Assembly (NCBI RefSeq): GCF_017086365.1 | Contig: NZ_CP070969.1 | Coordinates: 2,356,001 to 2,420,000, forward strand | Origin: Paenibacillus tianjinensis | Lineage (GTDB): Bacteria > Bacillota > Bacilli > Paenibacillales > Paenibacillaceae | Length of the DNA: 64,000 bases | Direction: 5' to 3' | In this document: positions 59,234 through 64,000 of the stretch, one piece after another | How the letters are laid out: each line of letters begins with the position of its first letter | Position numbering within the stretch: the first letter of the stretch is position 1 | Translations under genes and position numbers: made by a program | The notes under the pieces: generated by a model | Told to the model about the DNA's origin: nothing | Seen by the model: only the letters and a program-made list of their open reading frames with translations | Databases searched by the model: none

Positions 59234-60973
59234 ATGATGAAATGGTTTAACAATATGAAGATAAGCACCAAATTGATCTCTTCGTTTATTATTGTCGCAA
59301 TAATGGCCGGTATTGTAGGGGTCGTGGGGATTGTTAACTTGCACAGGATTGACCGCAACTATTCGGATATGTATGTTAACTACGGAATCGGAGTGGGTGA
59401 CATAGGGAAGTCCGGTATTGAGTTTCATAAAATCCGGTCGCTTACCCGTGATGCGCTAATTAACCACAAATCCCAGGATTTAAATGAGATTCTGGACAAA
59501 ATTGAAACGTTGGATAAGCAGCTTGCGGGCAACCTGGACGCCTTCGAGAAAAGCATCCAATCCCAGGAGACCCGGGTTACTTTCAATAATCTGAAAGCAT
59601 CAATTAGTGAGTATAATCAGGTGCGTGACCAGGCGATTAGCATGGCAGGCAGCGGACGGAGCGAAGAAGCGATTGGGTATTTCTATCACGAAGCTCTTAA
59701 TAGCGTTACCAAGACGAATGAGTATATTGACAGCCTGTTCGAAAGCAAAGAGACGAGGGGATTAAAAAAGTCCGAAGAGAACTCGGCAGCTGCCGCCCGG
59801 ACCATTCTGATCTTGGGTATTGTTGTAACGGCTGCCGTAATTCTGGCGGTACTGCTTGGTCTAGCTGTATCCCGGATGATTAGCAAACCGGTGGTTGAAC
59901 TGGTTCGTGCAGCGGACCGGATCGCTGACGGTGACTTGAATGTGGATGTCCGGAGCGAAGCGAAGGATGAAATCGGCCAGCTGTCGGCTTCATTCCGGCG
60001 CATGTCGGGCACGTTAAGTGAGGTAATGGGCAATATCCGCTCAGCGTCTGAGCAGGTGGCTTCAGGCTCCAAGCAAATGTCGGAGTCGAGTATGGTGCTC
60101 TCTCAGGGTGCAACAGAGCAGGCCAGCTCCATTGAAGAGCTGACAGCATCGATCGAAGAGATTGCTGCACAGACCTCCCGGAATGCCCACAGTGCGGAGC
60201 AGGTCAATAGCCTGGCACAAGGTGCCATGAGCAATGCCGTGCAGGGCAATGCACAAATGAAGGATATGCTGGTGGCTATGGAGCAGATTAATGAGTCTTC
60301 GGACAGCATTTCCAAGATTATTAAGGTAATCGACGAGATCGCCTTCCAGACGAATATTCTTGCCCTGAATGCTGCGGTTGAAGCGGCCAGAGCGGGCCAG
60401 CACGGCAAAGGGTTTGCGGTTGTCGCGGAGGAAGTGCGTAATCTTGCAGCGCGTTCGGCAGGTGCAGCAAAAGAAACTACGGCAATGATTGAGAACTCAA
60501 TCAAAAAAGTGGAGGGCGGCACGAAAATCGCCTCGGCAACCGCATCCGCACTGGAGCAGATTGTCGGTGATGTCTCTCGGGTTGCCGAGATTATCGCAGA
60601 AATTACTTCGGCTTCCACCGAGCAGGCTGCAGGCATCAGTCAGATTAATCAGGGAGTCATTCAGCTCTCCCAGGTGGTTCAGACCAACTCGGCCACTTCG
60701 GAGGAAACCGCTGCAGCCAGTGAAGAGCTGGCCAGCCAGGCTGAACTGATGCGCGACCAGGTGACAAGGTTCAAGCTGAAGGAGCAGGGCCAGCATGCTT
60801 TTGCCGGCATGGAGGACTTGAATCCCGAGGTTCTGCGGATGCTGGAGCAAATGTCGCGCAATAAACAGAGCATCGGAAGTGCTCCGGCACAGGCATGGGC
60901 GAAGGACAGTTCACCTGCTGCTCCTGTAACGATTGCACTCAGCGATAAAGAGTTCGGCAAATACAGCTTATGA
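59234..60973 (+). CDS. Methyl-accepting chemotaxis protein
   Basis: A 579-residue chemoreceptor. Membrane helices at about 12-33 and 192-213 enclose a four-helix-bundle sensor (TarH-like). HAMP about 214-268. The signalling hairpin tip contains FQTNILALNAAVEAARAGQHG (split: QTNILALNA and EAARAGQHGKGFAVVAEE). A tail of about 55 residues follows the last helix, without a CheR-docking pentapeptide. The start is one of three adjacent ATG codons; 59234 has the best spacing to AAGGAGA. It is the dedicated receptor of this cluster: its stop overlaps the cheR start. Confidence 0.95.
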   Translation: MMKWFNNMKISTKLISSFIIVAIMAGIVGVVGIVNLHRIDRNYSDMYVNYGIGVGDIGKSGIEFHKIRSLTRDALINHKSQDLNEILDKIETLDKQLAGNLDAFEKSIQSQETRVTFNNLKASISEYNQVRDQAISMAGSGRSEEAIGYFYHEALNSVTKTNEYIDSLFESKETRGLKKSEENSAAAARTILILGIVVTAAVILAVLLGLAVSRMISKPVVELVRAADRIADGDLNVDVRSEAKDEIGQLSASFRRMSGTLSEVMGNIRSASEQVASGSKQMSESSMVLSQGATEQASSIEELTASIEEIAAQTSRNAHSAEQVNSLAQGAMSNAVQGNAQMKDMLVAMEQINESSDSISKIIKVIDEIAFQTNILALNAAVEAARAGQHGKGFAVVAEEVRNLAARSAGAAKETTAMIENSIKKVEGGTKIASATASALEQIVGDVSRVAEIIAEITSASTEQAAGISQINQGVIQLSQVVQTNSATSEETAAASEELASQAELMRDQVTRFKLKEQGQHAFAGMEDLNPEVLRMLEQMSRNKQSIGSAPAQAWAKDSSPAAPVTIALSDKEFGKYSL

Positions 60974-61788
60974 TTTCGATGACGGATATGGAGTTTGCCC
61001 AGCTTGCGGAGCTGATCAAAGCCCGTGCGGGCATTCACCTCAAGATGGAGAAGCGGGCGATGATGGCAGGCAGGCTCCAGAAAATTGTTCAGGACAAAGG
61101 GATGACCAGCTTTAGTGAATATTACCGCTTCCTCCAGGGCCAGGGCCGCAGCAACACAGCGGAGCTGGCGCTGCTTGTGGATAAAATCAGCACGAATCAT
61201 ACTTTTTTTATGCGGGAGCGCGGACATTTTGCCTATTTCCAGCAAAATGTGCTTCCTGAGCTTATGAACCGCCGGAGCGATCGGGATCTGCGGGTGTGGA
61301 GCGCCGGCTGCTCCAGCGGGGAAGAGCCATATGTGCTGTCGATGCTCATCGATGAAGCCTTCACCGGCGGCAGGAACGGCTGGGATACACAGCTGCTCGC
61401 CACAGATATCAGCCAAACGGCGCTGGAAACGGCGCGCAGAGGAATATATGGGGCAGATGCTTTACAAGAGCTGCCCGGACGTTGGATCCAAAAATACTTT
61501 GAGCCTTCGGCAGGCGGGGGATTATCGGTGAAGCCGATTATCCGCAACCAGGTGCTTTTCCGCAAATTCAATCTGATGGAGGAATGTTTTCCGTTTACCC
61601 GGCGTTTCCAGGCCATTTTTTGCCGGAATGTAATGATTTATTTCGATCAGGCCACCCGCGACAGGCTGGTGCGTAGATTCTATGAATGGACGGAGCCGGG
61701 GGGTTACCTCTTTATTGGACATTCGGAATCACTGGATCGCGAGCGTACGGCTTACCGTTACATCATGCCGGCTGTCTACCGTAAATAA
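60970..61788 (+). CDS. cheR: Chemoreceptor methyltransferase CheR
   Basis: A 272-residue SAM-dependent enzyme that methylates glutamates of receptors. An N-terminal helical domain (about 1-75) precedes the SAM fold. TNHTFFMRER near 76-85, WSAGCSSGEEPY near 105-116, and IFCRNVMIYFDQ near 214-225 are the CheR signatures. The ATG overlaps the receptor stop in an ATGA, so translation is coupled. The receptor's tail lacks the pentapeptide that tethers CheR in E. coli. Confidence 0.95.
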   Translation: MISMTDMEFAQLAELIKARAGIHLKMEKRAMMAGRLQKIVQDKGMTSFSEYYRFLQGQGRSNTAELALLVDKISTNHTFFMRERGHFAYFQQNVLPELMNRRSDRDLRVWSAGCSSGEEPYVLSMLIDEAFTGGRNGWDTQLLATDISQTALETARRGIYGADALQELPGRWIQKYFEPSAGGGLSVKPIIRNQVLFRKFNLMEECFPFTRRFQAIFCRNVMIYFDQATRDRLVRRFYEWTEPGGYLFIGHSESLDRERTAYRYIMPAVYRK

Positions 61789-61808
61789 CAGCTGTGCTGA
61801 AGGAAGGG

Positions 61809-62870
61809 ATGGATGCAGTTATGAAGAATACCCGGAGCATACGGGTATTGGTGGTGGATGATTCGCTGTTATTCCGGGAAGTCATCTCACGGGGGATCTC
61901 CTCTGATCCCCTAATTGAAGTCGCTGCAAGAGCAGGAGATCCGTTCGAAGCGAGGGATGAGCTGCTGCGGGTACGTCCGGATGTGATGCTGTGTGATGTG
62001 CAGATGCCGAAGATGAACGGCATTGAGTTCATCCGCCGGCTGCTGCCGCAATATGCGATTCCAGTTATTGTGGTCAGTGGAGTAACAGAAACGGTATTTG
62101 AGGCGATGAACGCAGGTGCTGTTGATTTTGAAGCTAAGCCGGACATGAATTCACCCGGGAGTGTGCAGCATTTCCTGGAACAGCTGATTGTGAAGATTAA
62201 GAATGCCGCTCATGCAAAGATTCTGGCACCGGTTCAGCCCGCTATGACCATCGGGACATCAGCTTGGCCAGTAAATGGTACTAAAGGAAGTGCTTTAACC
62301 CTTAAAGAACGGCTGATAGTTATCGGTGCTTCGACCGGAGGCACGGAAGCCATTGCCAGTGTGATTAATGCACTGCCGCCGGATATGCCCGGAATCATTG
62401 TAGTCCAGCATATTCCGCCCGTGTTCTCCCGGATGTTCTCTGAGCGGTTGAACTTAAGCTCAGCTCTGACGGTTAAAGAGGCGGAGGATGGTGATCTCGT
62501 AACCCCGGGCAAGGTATTTGTGGCACCCGGAGATAAGCAGGTGAGTGTGCAGCGGATCGGGGGACAATACCGGCTGGAGTGTGCGTCCGGAGCAAAAGTG
62601 AACGGCCACTGTCCTTCGGTCGATGTTCTCTTTGAGTCAGCAGCGAAGGCAGCAGGCGCCCAGGTAATAGGTGTGCTGCTGACCGGAATGGGCTACGACG
62701 GCGCGAAGGGCCTGCTTGCCCTGCGCCGGAAGGGTGCGCACACCATCGGTCAGGATGAAGCTACATCCGTAGTCTATGGTATGCCTAAGGCTGCTTATGA
62801 GCTAGGCGCTGTAGAGAAGCAGGCGGCACTCCCGGCTATTCCCCGGCTGCTTCTTTCGATGCTGCAATAG
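61809..62870 (+). CDS. cheB: Chemotaxis methylesterase CheB
   Basis: A 353-residue response regulator-enzyme that removes receptor methyl groups or deamidates glutamines. Receiver: VDDSLLFREV near 14-23, phosphorylated Asp in MLCDVQMPKMNG near 58-69, Lys in FEAKPD near 109. Methylesterase: catalytic Ser in IGASTGGTEA near 175, His in VQHIPPVFS near 200, and Asp in LTGMGYDGAKG near 297. ATG at 61809 or 61821 is possible; AAGGAAGGG lies just before. Because no CheY is next to it, it may be the only phosphorylation output of this cluster. Confidence 0.94.
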   Translation: MDAVMKNTRSIRVLVVDDSLLFREVISRGISSDPLIEVAARAGDPFEARDELLRVRPDVMLCDVQMPKMNGIEFIRRLLPQYAIPVIVVSGVTETVFEAMNAGAVDFEAKPDMNSPGSVQHFLEQLIVKIKNAAHAKILAPVQPAMTIGTSAWPVNGTKGSALTLKERLIVIGASTGGTEAIASVINALPPDMPGIIVVQHIPPVFSRMFSERLNLSSALTVKEAEDGDLVTPGKVFVAPGDKQVSVQRIGGQYRLECASGAKVNGHCPSVDVLFESAAKAAGAQVIGVLLTGMGYDGAKGLLALRRKGAHTIGQDEATSVVYGMPKAAYELGAVEKQAALPAIPRLLLSMLQ

Positions 62871-62939
62871 GCTGCGCTGTTTTTAGCGTCCGCCGATCTT
62901 GCAGGAAGCAGAGTGAAGGGATAGCCGCTCAGGTAACCG

Positions 62940-63542
62940 TTATTTCCACGAGCTGTCGGGTTTGTTTTCGAGGGTACATAATCCCGTCGCAACGCCCCCC
63001 GAAAAGATTGTCAGGATCGAATGGAAAAAGGTTTCTTTGGAGATGAGCAGACCGCCGGCCCCGATAATAACAATATCCGTCAGAAAAATAATGACCCCTA
63101 CATTTAGCGGAACATACCGTTTCAGAAATTTAGCAAGCAGATCCGTGCCCCCTGTACTTGCCTTGAAACGCAGCATGAGCCCGAGGCCGCTGCCCATCAG
63201 AAAGCCGCCGATAATGGCGCTGGAGATGGAGCCGAGCTCAATGTAATAGAGAAAATAAAACTGGAGCGGCCCCAGCAGCTCGATCAGGAACGAGGAGATA
63301 ACAAGCCCGAGAATGCTGTTATAGAAAATGTCCCGTTCCTTTACCCAGGCAAGCAGAAAGATGGGGAGGCTGCAGACGATGATGGCCAGTCCGATTTTTG
63401 TACCGGTTATATAATTGATAATAAGGGCAATACCGATTATACCGCCGTCCAGAATTTTGTAAGGGACAAGAAAAAAATTAGTTCCCGCTGCAATAAGCAG
63501 CCCCCCCAATAATATAACGATATACCGCAAAAATGGGCGCAT
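62940..63542 (-). CDS. YitT-family membrane protein (lacks DUF2179 domain)
   Basis: A 200-residue membrane protein with about five to six helices. LVPYKILDGGIIGIALIINYITGTKIGLAI (split: PYKILDGGIIGIALI) and RFKASTGGTDLLAKFL are the conserved loops of DUF161. The usual C-terminal DUF2179 domain (about 80 residues) is absent: the chain stops after the last helix. Start at 63542 (ATG) with GGAG 9 bases before. Its molecular role is unknown; the family is common in Bacillales. Confidence 0.87.
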   Translation of the reverse strand: MRPFLRYIVILLGGLLIAAGTNFFLVPYKILDGGIIGIALIINYITGTKIGLAIIVCSLPIFLLAWVKERDIFYNSILGLVISSFLIELLGPLQFYFLYYIELGSISSAIIGGFLMGSGLGLMLRFKASTGGTDLLAKFLKRYVPLNVGVIIFLTDIVIIGAGGLLISKETFFHSILTIFSGGVATGLCTLENKPDSSWK

Positions 63543-63610
63543 TTTCAACATCTCCAAAATGAGGCATGTCTTAATGAATATGCTTGTTCCTTACAAAAAA
63601 TAGCCGGAAA

Positions 63611-63635
63611 GCAAAAAATCCTGCTTGCGCAGGAT
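63611..63635 (-). terminator. Rho-independent terminator
   Basis: On the minus strand ATCCTGC pairs with GCAGGAT around three bases and is followed by TTTTTTGC. It ends the DUF3231 gene. Confidence 0.85.
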
Positions 63636-63659
63636 AAGACGGGATACATGCCGGGATCA

Positions 63660-64000
63660 TTAGACCAGCACAGGCTCCGGAGTTTTAAGCTGAAGCTGAA
63701 GCGGAGGGGGGACCAGCCAGCCTTTCTTTTTATTCATTTTGAGTACCTGCAGCCCCAGTGCAGCCATTTGGGCATGGAATTTCATGAACATTGCCCCGAG
63801 ATCCTCACGGATCGAGGTTCCCATTGCCTGGCTGCAAACCACGAGGCCTAACGAAGCGGCAGCAGAAAGGGCAGCGGCAATTTCAGGATCGGAGAACCTT
63901 GCTCCGGCGGGGATATCCTCCAGCTTCACAGAAGGCCTGTCGGGGAGTCCGGGAGGAGGTATGATGCCATGTGTTTTCAGAAGCTCGTCACATTCCTTGA
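63660..64000 (-). CDS. DUF3231 family protein (partial)
   Basis: C-terminal part (about 112 residues) of a DUF3231 protein; the frame is open to the window end, so the start lies beyond 64000. The segment KECDELLKTHGIIPPPGLPDRP and the following SLGLVVCSQAMGTSIREDLGAMFMK (cited in parts) are typical of the repeated helical unit of this family. The family is common in Bacillus and Paenibacillus, with members resembling ferritin-like four-helix bundles and unknown role in spores. The last residues are Pro/Leu-rich. Confidence 0.82.
   Translation of the reverse strand, partial: KECDELLKTHGIIPPPGLPDRPSVKLEDIPAGARFSDPEIAAALSAAASLGLVVCSQAMGTSIREDLGAMFMKFHAQMAALGLQVLKMNKKKGWLVPPPLQLQLKTPEPVLV

Overview
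The window reads as a chromosomal segment of a spore-forming Firmicute of the Paenibacillus type. Base composition is moderate (about half G+C), ribosome sites are strong AGGAGG-like, and most products look like Paenibacillus or Bacillus proteins (YjlC-Ndh, YcnI, CatE, YfiT/DinB, DUF3231). One promoter matches the sporulation sigma-K consensus. No rRNA, tRNA, CRISPR array, prophage or intact insertion sequence was seen. It is ordinary chromosome with many short operons separated by clear hairpin terminators.

Layout. 0-7 kb: end of a small alarmone synthetase; an overlapping Cof phosphatase / intracellular GH9 glycosidase / HAD phosphatase operon; a YfiT-like hydrolase; a membrane diguanylate cyclase; and a cupin coat-like protein with a pentapeptide repeat. 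7-19.5 kb: YhdH-type quinone oxidoreductase divergent from a TetR regulator, ACT-domain malic enzyme, a P-loop kinase-like protein, a lipoprotein, an exporter of the COG4586/4587/3694 type, DinB, SgrR-like regulator, DUF4173 membrane protein and a Crp/Fnr-type regulator. 19.5-31 kb: chemoreceptor, AraC-GyrI regulator, EamA exporter, cysteine synthase, a vanR-vanS-vanY-vanZ-like cluster, a LiaS/NarL-type two-component pair and YcnI. 31-43 kb: a truncated acetyltransferase, phosphoesterase, SDR divergent from LysR, a methyltransferase, a decayed stretch, GH36 alpha-galactosidase, nitroreductase and the yjlC-ndh operon. 43-56 kb: housekeeping and stress genes (SGNH hydrolase, phosphoesterase, methionine aminopeptidase, DJ-1 protein, Rrf2 regulator, catechol dioxygenase, CPA1 antiporter, split ThrE exporter). 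56-63 kb: a compact cheA-cheW-mcp-cheR-cheB operon. The right end holds a YitT-family protein and a DUF3231 fragment.

The most interesting signal is non-coding. Three promoters (before the chemoreceptor near 19.6 kb, and twice between 49.78 and 49.99 kb) share an unusual arrangement: four or five hexamers related to TTTAAG, repeated in exact 11-base register, with the last one exactly 10 bases before the -10 box. This is how PhoB/OmpR-family response regulators are laid out when they replace the -35 box. The two tandem copies each drive a predicted transcript of about 60 bases with a C-rich stretch and a strong terminator, so they look like a pair of related small RNAs.

Other regulatory links visible in the sequence are: an Rrf2 regulator whose promoter palindrome recurs in front of the CatE-like dioxygenase 2 kb away; two Rex/Fnr-type boxes in front of yjlC-ndh; a TetR-type palindrome on the -35 of the quinone oxidoreductase; and two genes whose best start codons are apparently non-canonical (ACG and ATC).
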